Assembly: GCF_006334915.2 (NCBI RefSeq)
Contig: NZ_VDMA02000017.1
Location: forward strand, 1-64,000
DNA from: Microbispora catharanthi
GTDB lineage: Bacteria > Actinomycetota > Actinomycetes > Streptosporangiales > Streptosporangiaceae
Length of the DNA: 64,000 bases
Direction of reading: 5' to 3'
The notes under the pieces are model-generated. The model saw only the letters and a program-made list of their open reading frames with translations, searched no databases and was not told the DNA's origin. Numbering within the stretch: position 1 is the stretch's first letter; each line of letters starts with the position of its first letter. Shown here in pieces: positions 42,976-50,886 of the stretch. The translations under genes and the position numbers were made by a program.

Positions 42976-43209
42976 ATGCAGACATATAACGGGATGCCCG
43001 CAACCGACATCGCCGGGGTCACCTGGCGGAAAAGCGCCCACAGCAACTCGACCGGCAACTGCGTGGAGCTGGCCGAGCTTCCCGACGGCGGTGTGGCCGT
43101 CCGGAACTCCCGCTATCCCGACGGGCCGGCGCTCATCTACACCCGCGACGAGATACGGGCCCTGGTGCTCGGGGTCAAGGACGGCGAGTTCGACGGCCTC
43201 CTGGTCTGA
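42976..43209 (+). CDS. DUF397 domain protein
   Basis: 77 residues. VTWRKSAHSNSTGNCVELAE, then LPDGGVAVRNSRYPDGPALI and the closing helix TRDEIRALVLGVKDGEFDGL, match DUF397. It begins at the nucleotide after the XRE stop and should be co-translated. DUF397 proteins are thought to act with the XRE partner, probably by direct binding. Confidence 0.92.
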   Translation: MQTYNGMPATDIAGVTWRKSAHSNSTGNCVELAELPDGGVAVRNSRYPDGPALIYTRDEIRALVLGVKDGEFDGLLV

Positions 43210-43325
43210 CCGGTTCTGGGGTAACCCCGTGTTCATCCGCTTCTCGCGGGCGTAACAGCACGACGCGGGAGGCGTAACACGGATCCGGCACAGTGAGTCC
43301 CAGGAAAGCTCACAAGGGGGACCCC

Positions 43326-43601
43326 GTGCTGGACCAGATGACTCTTTACCCGGTGGCCGACGACGAACTGTTCGCACCCGGAGGCCGCGTGGTGATCCGC
43401 ACCTACGGAGTGGCGGCACCGGCCGACCCGGCGGACGGGCGGCCCAGGTCGGTGGCGTACCGGACATGGGTCACCGGGGTGCGGGAGCAGCCCAGGTACT
43501 GGCGGTGGGGGCATTTCGAGGACGCCCGGCACGGCCACCGCAAGGTCCTGGAATGGCTGACCGGCCGAGGCCCGCAACCCCAGCCGGTCGCCCAGGTGTG
43601 A
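43326..43601 (+). CDS. hypothetical protein, 91 aa
   Basis: No family recognised. The GTG at 43326 has AAGGGGG six nt upstream. The protein is beta-rich and charged (VADDELFAPGGRVVIRTYGV, SVAYRTWVTGVREQPRYWRW) and ends in a Pro/Gln tail. It follows the XRE/DUF397 pair by 116 bp. Its stop lies inside a GTGTGACAC repeat. Confidence 0.6.
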   Translation: MLDQMTLYPVADDELFAPGGRVVIRTYGVAAPADPADGRPRSVAYRTWVTGVREQPRYWRWGHFEDARHGHRKVLEWLTGRGPQPQPVAQV

Positions 43602-43624
43602 CACGGTGTGACACGGTGTCACAC
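43596..43624. repeat. GTGTGACAC repeats forming a palindrome
   Basis: GTGTGACAC occurs at 43596-43604 and 43606-43614, and its inverted copy GTGTCACAC at 43616-43624. The last two make a perfect palindrome. It lies between two convergent genes, so it may act as a terminator, but the three-copy layout also resembles a protein-binding array. Confidence 0.65.
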
Positions 43625-43675
43625 GCGCTCCAGGCGCGCGTTCGATCGGACAGGCGTGATTCAGGCCGGCACGTT

Positions 43676-44257
43676 TCAGGTCGGCACGTTCCAGCAGAGC
43701 AGGACGGGCTCGTCGTCGTGCTCGTGACCGAGGACGGAGTACGTCCCGGTGTCGAGGCGCAGGTATCTGCCGTGGCCGGCGGGCAGCGACAGCCAGCGCG
43801 CCGCCAGCACACGCAGGATGTGCGCGTGCGCGACGACCAGGACGTCGCCGTCCGTCGAGCGGATCCGGGCGAGGACCTTGTCCGCCCGCTCCCCGACGTG
43901 CTCGACGGTCTCACCCGGGTGCGCCTCGTCACCCGGGACGACGCCGTCGCGCCAGACGTACCAGCCGGGGCGTGATTCGCGGATGTCGGGAGTGGAGACG
44001 CCCTCGTAGCCGCCGTAGTCCCACTCCCACAGGTTCGGGTCCACCTCGTACGGCCCGGCGCCGGCCAGTTCGGCCGTACGGCGGGCCCGTTGCGCGGGAC
44101 TGACGAGGACCAGTGCGAACGACCGGCCCGCCACCAGGCGGGACAGGGCGCGCGCCTCCTCCTCGCCGTGGGGTGTCAGCGGCAGGTCGGTGCGGCCCGT
44201 GTGCCGCCCGGCCCTGCTCCACTCGGTCTCGCCGTGCCTCAGCAGGATGACGTTCAT
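43676..44257 (-). CDS. histidine phosphatase family protein
   Basis: 193 residues. The phosphohistidine motif LLRHGETEWSRAGRHTGRTD (5-24) contains R-H-G. The second half provides the catalytic Glu region and VVAHAHILRVLA with the second His. WEWDYGGYEGVSTPDIRESR is typical of the phosphoglycerate mutase-like branch. It is a phosphatase of unknown substrate, divergent from the Gfo/Idh/MocA gene. Confidence 0.9.
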   Translation of the reverse strand: MNVILLRHGETEWSRAGRHTGRTDLPLTPHGEEEARALSRLVAGRSFALVLVSPAQRARRTAELAGAGPYEVDPNLWEWDYGGYEGVSTPDIRESRPGWYVWRDGVVPGDEAHPGETVEHVGERADKVLARIRSTDGDVLVVAHAHILRVLAARWLSLPAGHGRYLRLDTGTYSVLGHEHDDEPVLLCWNVPT

Positions 44258-44356
44258 AGAGGGTCCATCTTGCCCGTACGGGCGATTTCACGCGCGACGG
44301 CCCCCTTGACCGCTCGTCCGTGGCCTGCAGTAGGGTCCCCGCGGAAAGGGGGCGCC

Positions 44357-45229
44357 ATGGAGCCGGTGCGGGTGGGACTGGTCGGTGCGGGACCGTGGGC
44401 GGAGATGGTGCACGCGCCCGCCCTCGCGGCCGGGCCGCACACGACGCTGGCCGGGGTGTGGGCGCGCAGGCCCGAGGCGGCGCGAGCGCTGGCGGACGCC
44501 CACGGCGTGCCCTCCTTCGAGCGGCTGGAGGACCTGTTCGCGACATCGGAGGCGGTCGCCTTCTGCGTGCCGCCCGCCGTGCAGGCCGAGCTGGGCGTGC
44601 TCGCGGCCCGGGCGGGCAGGGCGCTGCTGCTGGAGAAGCCGCTCGCGGCCGACCTCGACGGCGCCCGGCGCCTGGCCGGGGCGATCGAGGAGGCGGGCGT
44701 CGCCTCCCAGATGCTCTTCACGTTCCGCTACTCGGCGGCGACGGTCGGCTTCCTCGACCGGGTCCGGCGGATCGATCCCTTCGGCGGGCACGCCGCCAAC
44801 GTCTCCGGGAGCCTGCGCGGCGGCCCCTTCGCCACCCCCTGGCGGCTGGAGCGCGGGGCGGTGCTCGACGTGGGCCCGCACATGATCGACCTGCTCGACG
44901 CCGCGCTCGGCCGGGTGGTCGCGGTCAAGGCCCACGGCGACCCGCTCGGCTGGGTCGGCCTGCTGCTCGAGCACGAGGGCGGCGCGGTCAGTGAGGCGTC
45001 GCTGAGCATGGCGGCCGAGGGCGAGACCCCGCCCAGCCGGATCGACGTGTACGGACGGCTCGGCAGCGCCTCGCTGCTCGGCTCCGAACTCGGCGACGTC
45101 TTCCCCGAGGTGGTCCGGCAGTTCGCGGGCACGGTACGCGACGGCGGCGGGCATCCGCTCGACGCCCGCCACGGCCTGCGCCTGCAGGAGATCATCGACG
45201 ACGTGGAGCGGCAGCTGCGGGCCGGCTGA
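44357..45229 (+). CDS. Gfo/Idh/MocA family oxidoreductase
   Basis: 290 residues. The Rossmann start VRVGLVGAGPWAEMVHAPAL is followed by the family signature LLLEKPLAADLDGARRLAGA with its E-K-P. DVGPHMIDLLDAALG gives the active-site His. It should be an NAD(P)-dependent sugar or inositol dehydrogenase. The ATG at 44357 has AAGGGGG upstream. Its last 38 nt overlap the convergent acyltransferase gene. Confidence 0.9.
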   Translation: MEPVRVGLVGAGPWAEMVHAPALAAGPHTTLAGVWARRPEAARALADAHGVPSFERLEDLFATSEAVAFCVPPAVQAELGVLAARAGRALLLEKPLAADLDGARRLAGAIEEAGVASQMLFTFRYSAATVGFLDRVRRIDPFGGHAANVSGSLRGGPFATPWRLERGAVLDVGPHMIDLLDAALGRVVAVKAHGDPLGWVGLLLEHEGGAVSEASLSMAAEGETPPSRIDVYGRLGSASLLGSELGDVFPEVVRQFAGTVRDGGGHPLDARHGLRLQEIIDDVERQLRAG

Positions 45230-46454
45230 CCAGGGCCAGGCCCGCGACCAGAGCCAGGGACGCGATCACCGGCACCGGGCCGGGCGCGAAGCCGGTGATC
45301 GTGAGGGTGAGCAGCGCGCCGCCGACGAGCGGGACGGCCGCCGGCACGAGCCGGTGGGCGGCGGCTCCCGCGGGGTCCTCGAAGCGGCCGAGCAGCGCGG
45401 TGAGCGCGACCAGGACCAGCGCCAGGGCGGCCAGCCACAGCGGGACGGCGCTCCACCAGGCCGCCGAGCCGGCGTGCGGGGTCGCCAGCCCGAACCCGAC
45501 GGTCGCCACACCGGCGACGGCGACGAGCGCGGTCATGTGCCACAGGTAGACGGTCATCATGCGCGGTGCGAGCGCGGTGAGCACCGCCTCGGCCCTCGGC
45601 CGGGCGGCCAGTGTGTTAAGGGCGGGGCGCAGCAGCATCGCCAGGCCGAGCTGACCGGCGAACAGCGCGAGCAGGCAGGCGCTCGGCGGGGCCATGTTCG
45701 AGATCATCCCGGGCATCCCGATCATGCTGGCGGGGTAGGGCCCGGTCGCCACCAGGGCCGCCACCATCGCGAACCCGGCCACCGCCAGCCCGGCGGCCCG
45801 CCGCCCCGTCAGCCACTCCAGGCCGCCCTCGGCGTACCGGAACCCGACCTGGTGGACCGCCAGCCAGACGAACGCGACGTTGAGGTAGCCGGCGGCCTCC
45901 AGGCCGGAGAACCGGACCACGTCCATCAGCACCGCGCCGCCCGCCAGCACCGGCAGGGCCACCCCGGTCCGCACCCGCAGCAGGTGGGGCGTGGCCACCA
46001 CGGCCAGCAGGTAGACCGCCAGGAACCACAGCAGCTGGCCGACCGTCCGCGCGGCCGTCTCCACCGGTTGCGCGGACACTCCGAGGGCCACCAGGAGGTG
46101 GGGGAGCGGCAACCACACGACCGCCAGCGGCACCACCGGCCAGGCCAGGCGGCGCACCCGCCGCGCCGTCCACTCCCGGGCCGTCCCGCCCCGGCGGGCG
46201 GCGGACCTGAAGCTGATCGCGTTGGCCGCGCCCCCGGCGAAGAAGACCAGCGGCATGACCTGCGAGATCCAGGTGACGTACGGGACCGCCGCCAGGGCGT
46301 TGCCCGTGGTGAGCCGTCCCTGGGCGTACGACAGGACCGGCATCGTCCAATGCTGGACGACCACCAGGACCATCCCGAAGACGCGCAGGACGTCGATGAA
46401 GCGGTCCCGTGGCGCGGGCGCGGCCGGGGCCCTCTCGGGTGCGGGGGGAAGCAT
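45192..46454 (-). CDS. acyltransferase family membrane protein
   Basis: About 420 residues with 11 or more hydrophobic helices. The start RDRFIDVLRVFGMVLVVVQH is the Acyl_transf_3 signature (R-x-x-x-x-D-x-L-R), and VTWISQVMPLVFFAGG follows. It should move an acyl group onto a surface sugar, lipid or metabolite. The ATG at 46454 is used here; a GTG at 46466 is also possible. CCCTACC-type repeats lie about 250 bp upstream. Confidence 0.87.
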   Translation of the reverse strand: MLPPAPERAPAAPAPRDRFIDVLRVFGMVLVVVQHWTMPVLSYAQGRLTTGNALAAVPYVTWISQVMPLVFFAGGAANAISFRSAARRGGTAREWTARRVRRLAWPVVPLAVVWLPLPHLLVALGVSAQPVETAARTVGQLLWFLAVYLLAVVATPHLLRVRTGVALPVLAGGAVLMDVVRFSGLEAAGYLNVAFVWLAVHQVGFRYAEGGLEWLTGRRAAGLAVAGFAMVAALVATGPYPASMIGMPGMISNMAPPSACLLALFAGQLGLAMLLRPALNTLAARPRAEAVLTALAPRMMTVYLWHMTALVAVAGVATVGFGLATPHAGSAAWWSAVPLWLAALALVLVALTALLGRFEDPAGAAAHRLVPAAVPLVGGALLTLTITGFAPGPVPVIASLALVAGLALVSRPAAAAPRRR

Positions 46455-46705
46455 GGTCAGGGACACGGGGGGGCCGCCTTCGCTGTGTCGGGCCGCCGCG
46501 GTGGTGCGTCCGCGGGCGGCGGGGCCGGGGGCCTGGGGTTCCCCGGTGTGCGGGTCTGTGGAGCTCGGGGTCTTCGGGGCTCGGGTCTTCGGGGTCTGCG
46601 AGGCTCTGACGCCGCGGAGTTCCGGTCCCGTCAAGCACGTCAAGCGTCCCGCCGCGGCCCCGCCCGGCACAGCGACGCGGTCCCTACTTCCGATCATGGG
46701 CGGCC

Positions 46706-46736
46706 CCCTACCGCCCGGGGTAGGGCCAGCCCTACC
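46706..46736. promoter_or_regulatory. overlapping CCCTACC/GGTAGGG palindromes
   Basis: CCCTACC (46706-46712) and GGTAGGG (46719-46725) form one inverted repeat. GGTAGGGC (46719-46726) and GCCCTACC (46729-46736) form a second that shares the middle half-site. Three half-sites in a row suggest a response-regulator or similar dimeric binding site in the promoter of the acyltransferase. Confidence 0.65.
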
Positions 46737-46767
46737 ATCCCCGCGTACTCCCAGGCAGGCGGCGTGA

Positions 46768-47376
46768 TCAGTTGCTGATCGCGGGGGCCTGGCGCAGGTA
46801 GGTCCCGTCGGAGACCTGACCCAGGAGAAAGGCGGCCATGTCGGCGCGCGTGATCGACGGGCCCACGACGCCGTGCCCGTAGTGGCCGACCTTGACGCGT
46901 CCCGTGGCCGGCCCGTCATCGAGCCTGGCGACGCGCACCAGGGTCCAGCCGAGGCTGGACGCGCGCACCAGGTCCGCGGCGCGGCGGACCTCCGCGTACG
47001 GACCCGGCGCGACGGTCTTCACGAACGCCACCAGGCTCGCGAACTCCGCGTCGGGCAGGTCGCGCGGATCGGGCACGCTGCAGGTCGACACCACGACGAA
47101 CCGGTCGACGCCCGCGTGCTCCATCGCGCCGATGATCCTGCGGGTGCCGTCGCTGACGGAGCCGACGCCCTCGACGACCGCGTCGGCGTCCCGCACCGCT
47201 TGGACGATCGCGTGGTCGTCGTCCAGCTCGCCGGTGACGACCGAGAGCCGGGGATGCGCCGTCCGCATCCTCCCCGGGTCGCGGGCGTAGGCGGTGACGT
47301 CGTGGCCCGCGTCGAGCGCCTGCCGGACCAGCAGGCGCCCCATCCGACCGGTCGCGCCGAAGATCGTGATTCGCAT
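46768..47376 (-). CDS. NAD(P)-binding Rossmann-fold protein (NmrA/SDR-like)
   Basis: 202 residues. RITIFGATGRMGRLLVRQAL is the G-x-x-G-x-x-G nucleotide-binding start of atypical SDRs. VDRFVVVSTCSVPD and LGWTLVRVARLDDGPATG fit the NAD(P)H-binding (PF13460) family. It is divergent from an HxlR regulator, a common pairing for redox-responsive or electrophile-responsive reductases. Confidence 0.9.
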   Translation of the reverse strand: MRITIFGATGRMGRLLVRQALDAGHDVTAYARDPGRMRTAHPRLSVVTGELDDDHAIVQAVRDADAVVEGVGSVSDGTRRIIGAMEHAGVDRFVVVSTCSVPDPRDLPDAEFASLVAFVKTVAPGPYAEVRRAADLVRASSLGWTLVRVARLDDGPATGRVKVGHYGHGVVGPSITRADMAAFLLGQVSDGTYLRQAPAISN

Positions 47377-47388
47377 TGGCTCTGCCTT

Positions 47389-47426
47389 CTGCTAAAGAAT
47401 GTTTACCACTTAAAGAAGCTTAGCAG
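47389..47426. promoter_or_regulatory. CTGCTAA inverted repeat between NAD(P)-binding gene and HxlR
   Basis: CTGCTAA (47389-47395) and TTAGCAG (47420-47426) are inverted in the 69-bp divergent region, which is AT-rich. They are a candidate HxlR operator over both promoters. The spacing of 24 bp is large, so this is tentative. Confidence 0.45.
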
Positions 47427-47445
47427 TGGCTAGACTGGGCGGGTC

Positions 47446-47781
47446 ATGGAAGAGGTCGGCGACCCCAGGTTGGCGCGCTGCATGCAGGTCCTGTCGGTCA
47501 TCGGCGACCTGTGGACGCTGGCGATCCTGATGACGCTTCAGGCGTCGGAGATGCGCTTCAACGAGTTGCAGCGGGCGATCCCGCGGGCCAACGCCGTCAC
47601 TCTCACCAGCCGTCTGCGCAAGCTCGAAGACGCCGGCGTCGTCAGCCGGACCGTCGAGTCGAGGGGCAAGCAGTCGACGGTCTACGCCCTCACGCCGTTC
47701 GGGCGGAGGCTGCTGCCCATCGTGGACGCGGTCCGCGCGGTCGCGCTCGACCTCGAACGGTCGGATGAGGCCCCGAGTTGA
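47446..47781 (+). CDS. HxlR family transcriptional regulator
   Basis: 111 residues. The winged helix is complete: VLSVIGDLWTLAILMTLQAS, MRFNELQRAIPRANAVTLTS and RLRKLEDAGVVSRTV, with the final LTPFGRRLLP. It should repress the divergent NAD(P)-binding protein until a redox or small-molecule signal. It differs from the usual HxlR only by lacking the early Cys. Confidence 0.9.
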   Translation: MEEVGDPRLARCMQVLSVIGDLWTLAILMTLQASEMRFNELQRAIPRANAVTLTSRLRKLEDAGVVSRTVESRGKQSTVYALTPFGRRLLPIVDAVRAVALDLERSDEAPS

Positions 47782-47823
47782 TTCCCGGCACGGACGGGGC
47801 GGGGGTGGACGCCGCGTGAGGGG

Positions 47824-47940
47824 TTGATACCGTTGCGTCCGACGCGCACCGCGCAGCGAAGTCCGGTGAGAACCCGGCGCTGTCCCGCAACTGTGGTTCC
47901 CCGCCCCCGGGGACGAGCCAGGTCGCCTGCGCCGTGTGCC
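47824..47940 (+). promoter_or_regulatory. cobalamin riboswitch
   Basis: The conserved B12-box core is present: GCGAAGTCCGGTGAGAACCC, CCGGCGCTGTCCCGCAACTG, then GACGAGCCAGGTCGCCTGC. It precedes the btuFCD-cbiZ operon by about 90 nt. Binding of adenosylcobalamin should turn the operon off. A hairpin ACCCT/AGGGT after it (about 47950) may be part of the expression platform. Confidence 0.92.
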
Positions 47941-48026
47941 GACGCCATCGACCCTCGTGGAAAAGGGTGATCCGTCGCTTCCAGCGGGTCCCTCGATTCC
48001 CGGCATTCCCCCTGATGGAGGACCTC

Positions 48027-48977
48027 GTGAGGCCCGTACGCACGGCCGTCGCGGGTGTGGTGCTGGGCGTGCTCGCTCTGGCCGGCTGCGGCCAGACCGA
48101 CGGCGCCGCCACGTCCGCGACCCCCACCCCCGCCGCCTCGGACAGCGCCGGACAGGGCGCCTTCCCCGCCACGATCCAGGCGGGCAACGGCGGGGTGACC
48201 ATCGCCAAGAGGCCCGAGCACATCGTGTCGCTGTCCCCGACGGCCACCGAGATCCTTTTCGCGATCGGCGCGGGCGCGCAGGTGGCGGCGGTGGACGACC
48301 AGTCGAACTACCCGCCCGAGGCGCCCAAGACGTCGCTGTCGGGGTTCAAGCCCAACGTCGAGGCGATCGTCGCCGCCAAGCCCGACCTCGTGGTGCTCGC
48401 CAACGACCTGGAGGGCGTGGTCGCCGGGCTCGGCAAGGTCGGCGTGCCGGTGCTGCTCGAACCCGCCGCCACCAAGCTGGACGACACCTACGACCAGATC
48501 AGGGACCTCGGCGCGGCCACCGGCAACGCGGCCAAGGCCGACGAGGTGGCGAGCGGCGTCAAGCAGAAGATCGACGCCCTCGCGGCGGCGGCGCCGAAGG
48601 GCAAGGAGCTGACGTACTACCACGAGCTGGACACCACGCCCTACGCGGCGACGTCGAGCACGTTCATCGGGCAGGTCTACGGCCTCTTCGGGCTGAAGAA
48701 CATCGCCGATGAGGCGCCCGACGCGGCGGGCGGCTATCCCAAGCTGTCGGCGGAGTTCATCGCCAAGGCCGACCCCGACCTGATCTTCCTCGGCGACACC
48801 AAGTGCTGCGGCCAGAACGCCGCCGCGCTCGCCAAGCGGCCGGGCTGGTCCGGCCTGTCCGCCGTGAAGAAGGACCGCGTGGTGGAGCTGGACGACGACG
48901 TCGCCTCCCGCTGGGGGCCCCGGGTCGCCGACCTCGCCCAGGCCGTCAGCGACGCCGTACAGAAGGCGGCGAGCTGA
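48027..48977 (+). CDS. btuF: cobalamin ABC transporter substrate-binding lipoprotein
   Basis: About 316 residues. The signal peptide ends in the lipobox LALAGC. The domain is a BtuF/FhuD-type helical-backbone binding protein: RPEHIVSLSPTATEILFAIG, YPPEAPKTSLSGFKPNVEAI and AKPDLVVLANDL. It captures corrinoid outside the membrane for BtuCD. The GTG at 48027 has GGAGG five nt upstream, while an in-frame ATG at 48015 has none. The riboswitch upstream supports the corrinoid substrate. Confidence 0.9.
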   Translation: MRPVRTAVAGVVLGVLALAGCGQTDGAATSATPTPAASDSAGQGAFPATIQAGNGGVTIAKRPEHIVSLSPTATEILFAIGAGAQVAAVDDQSNYPPEAPKTSLSGFKPNVEAIVAAKPDLVVLANDLEGVVAGLGKVGVPVLLEPAATKLDDTYDQIRDLGAATGNAAKADEVASGVKQKIDALAAAAPKGKELTYYHELDTTPYAATSSTFIGQVYGLFGLKNIADEAPDAAGGYPKLSAEFIAKADPDLIFLGDTKCCGQNAAALAKRPGWSGLSAVKKDRVVELDDDVASRWGPRVADLAQAVSDAVQKAAS

Positions 48978-49045
48978 GCCGGTGGTGACGCGGACGCCCC
49001 TGGTGGTGCGGTGAGCGGTGACGCGGTGCGGCCGGTGGTGGCGTG

Positions 49046-50074
49046 ATGACGCCGGCCCGGCCGCGCGGCCGGGCGCTGTTGGTCGCGTCCGCCGTGCTGG
49101 TGGCCAGTCTCGCGCTTGGCCTGATGGCGGGCGCGGCGGGCATCTCGCCCCGCGCCATCGCGCTGGCACTGCTCGACCGGCTGCCGCTGGTGTCCGTGCA
49201 CTCGGGTCTCGCACCGGTCGAGGAGGGGCTGCTGTTCCAGCTCCGGGTGCCGCGGGTGCTGCTCGCCGCCGTCGTGGGCGGGCTGCTCGCCACGGCCGGG
49301 GCGGGCTACCAGGGGGTGTTCCGCAACCCGCTGGCCGATCCCTACCTGCTCGGGGCGGCGGCCGGGGCCGGCCTCACGGTGACGCTCGTCGTGGTCTTCC
49401 TGGGCGGAGACGCCGGGGTGACCGCGGTGCCGATCGCCGCCTTCGCCGGGGCCGTCGGCGGGGTGTTCCTCGCGTACGCGCTGGGCCACACGGCGGGCCG
49501 GGGCGGCGGCACCGCGACGCTCGTGCTCGCCGGGGTCGCGGTCACCTCGTTCCTCACCGCCATCCAGACCTTCGTGCAGCAGCTCAAGGTGGACGAACTG
49601 CAGCGGATCTACTCCTGGATCCTCGGCGACGTCGGCGGCGGCTGGGACCAGCTCCGCATGATCGCGCCGTACGCCGTGGTGTCGACCGTCGTCATGCTGC
49701 TGCACGGGCGGCTGCTCGACGTGCTGTCGGTGGGCGACGAGGAGGCGGTCAGCCTCGGCCTGCGCGCGGCACGCGTGCGCTTCGTCGTGCTGCTGGCCGC
49801 CTCGCTGGCCACCGCGTCGGCGGTGGCGGTGAGCGGGCTGATCGCGTTCGTCGGGATCGTGGTGCCGCACGTGGTCCGGCGGCTCGCCGGCTGGTCCTAC
49901 CGGATCGTGCTGCCGCTGTCGTTCCTCGGCGGCGCGGCGTTCCTCGTGCTGGCCGACACGATCGCGCGTACGGTGCTCGCGCCCGCCGAACTGCCGATCG
50001 GGGTGGTCACGGCGTTCGTCGGGGCGCCGTTCTTCGTCACCGTCCTGCGCGTGACCCGGCGGGTGGAGACGTGA
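49046..50074 (+). CDS. btuC: cobalamin ABC transporter permease (FecCD family)
   Basis: About 342 residues and nine or ten hydrophobic helices. LRVPRVLLAAVVGGLLATAG and GYQGVFRNPLADPYLLGAAA are the FecCD signatures, and AVSGLIAFVGIVVPHVVRRL carries the coupling-helix region. It forms the membrane channel with BtuD. The stop overlaps the btuD GTG by 4 nt (GTGA). The start could be the GTG at 49043 or the ATG at 49046. Confidence 0.92.
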   Translation: MTPARPRGRALLVASAVLVASLALGLMAGAAGISPRAIALALLDRLPLVSVHSGLAPVEEGLLFQLRVPRVLLAAVVGGLLATAGAGYQGVFRNPLADPYLLGAAAGAGLTVTLVVVFLGGDAGVTAVPIAAFAGAVGGVFLAYALGHTAGRGGGTATLVLAGVAVTSFLTAIQTFVQQLKVDELQRIYSWILGDVGGGWDQLRMIAPYAVVSTVVMLLHGRLLDVLSVGDEEAVSLGLRAARVRFVVLLAASLATASAVAVSGLIAFVGIVVPHVVRRLAGWSYRIVLPLSFLGGAAFLVLADTIARTVLAPAELPIGVVTAFVGAPFFVTVLRVTRRVET

Positions 50075-50886
50075 GCGGGCACGCCGTACCGGCCGTCGAG
50101 GCGCGCGGCGTGGGCGTCACGCTGGGCGGGCGGCGGGTGCTCACGGACGTCACGCTGTCGGCCGCGCCCGGCCAGTGGCTGGCGGTCATCGGGCCGAACG
50201 GCGCGGGCAAGTCCACGCTGCTGCGGGCCGTCGCCGGGCTGGTGTCGAGGGAGGGCGAGGTGCTCGTCGAGGGGACGGCCGTGGACGACCTGCGCCCGCG
50301 CCGGCGGGCCAGGCTGATCGCCTACGCCCCGCAGAGCCCGGCGCTGCCGCCCGACATGACGGTCTACGACTACGCGTTGCTGGGCCGTACGCCCTACATC
50401 CCCTATCTCGGCAGCGAGAGCGCGCGAGACCGCGAGGTGACGCGGTCGGTGCTGGAACGGCTCGACCTGGACGGCTTCGCGTCCCGGCCGCTCGGGCACC
50501 TGTCCGGCGGCGAGCGGCAGCGGGTCGTGCTCGCCAGGGCGCTGGTGCAGCAGGCGCCGGTGCTGCTGCTGGACGAGCCGACCACGGCGCTCGACCTGGG
50601 CCACCAGCAGCAGGTGCTCGAACTCGTCGACCGGCTGCGCCTGGCCGACGACCTCACCGTCGTGACGACGCTGCACGACCTCAGCCTCGCCGCGCAGTAC
50701 GCCGACGCGCTCGTGCTGCTCGCCGCCGGGCGCGCGGTCGCGGCCGGGCCGCCCGCGCGGGTGCTGGCCGAGCCGCTGCTGACCGAGCACTTCGGCGCCC
50801 GCGTGCGGGTGGAGCCAGGCCCCGAGGGGCGCCCGGTCGTCCACCTGGTCCGCCCGTCGATCTCCTCGATGGTGGAGGAGGCATGA
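50071..50886 (+). CDS. btuD: cobalamin ABC transporter ATP-binding protein
   Basis: 271 residues. Walker A GPNGAGKST (about 40-48), Q-loop YAPQSP, signature LSGGERQRV, Walker B VLLLDEPTTALD and the H-loop LHDLSLAAQYAD are all intact. It powers import through BtuC. Stop and start overlaps of 4 nt on both sides show tight translational coupling in the operon. Confidence 0.94.
   Translation: MSGHAVPAVEARGVGVTLGGRRVLTDVTLSAAPGQWLAVIGPNGAGKSTLLRAVAGLVSREGEVLVEGTAVDDLRPRRRARLIAYAPQSPALPPDMTVYDYALLGRTPYIPYLGSESARDREVTRSVLERLDLDGFASRPLGHLSGGERQRVVLARALVQQAPVLLLDEPTTALDLGHQQQVLELVDRLRLADDLTVVTTLHDLSLAAQYADALVLLAAGRAVAAGPPARVLAEPLLTEHFGARVRVEPGPEGRPVVHLVRPSISSMVEEA

Noticed and set aside
46497-46620. 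Gene in the GGGGTCTTCGG-like repeats before the acyltransferase
   Set aside because: Short low-complexity frames only, with no ribosome site or domain; more likely the promoter leader.
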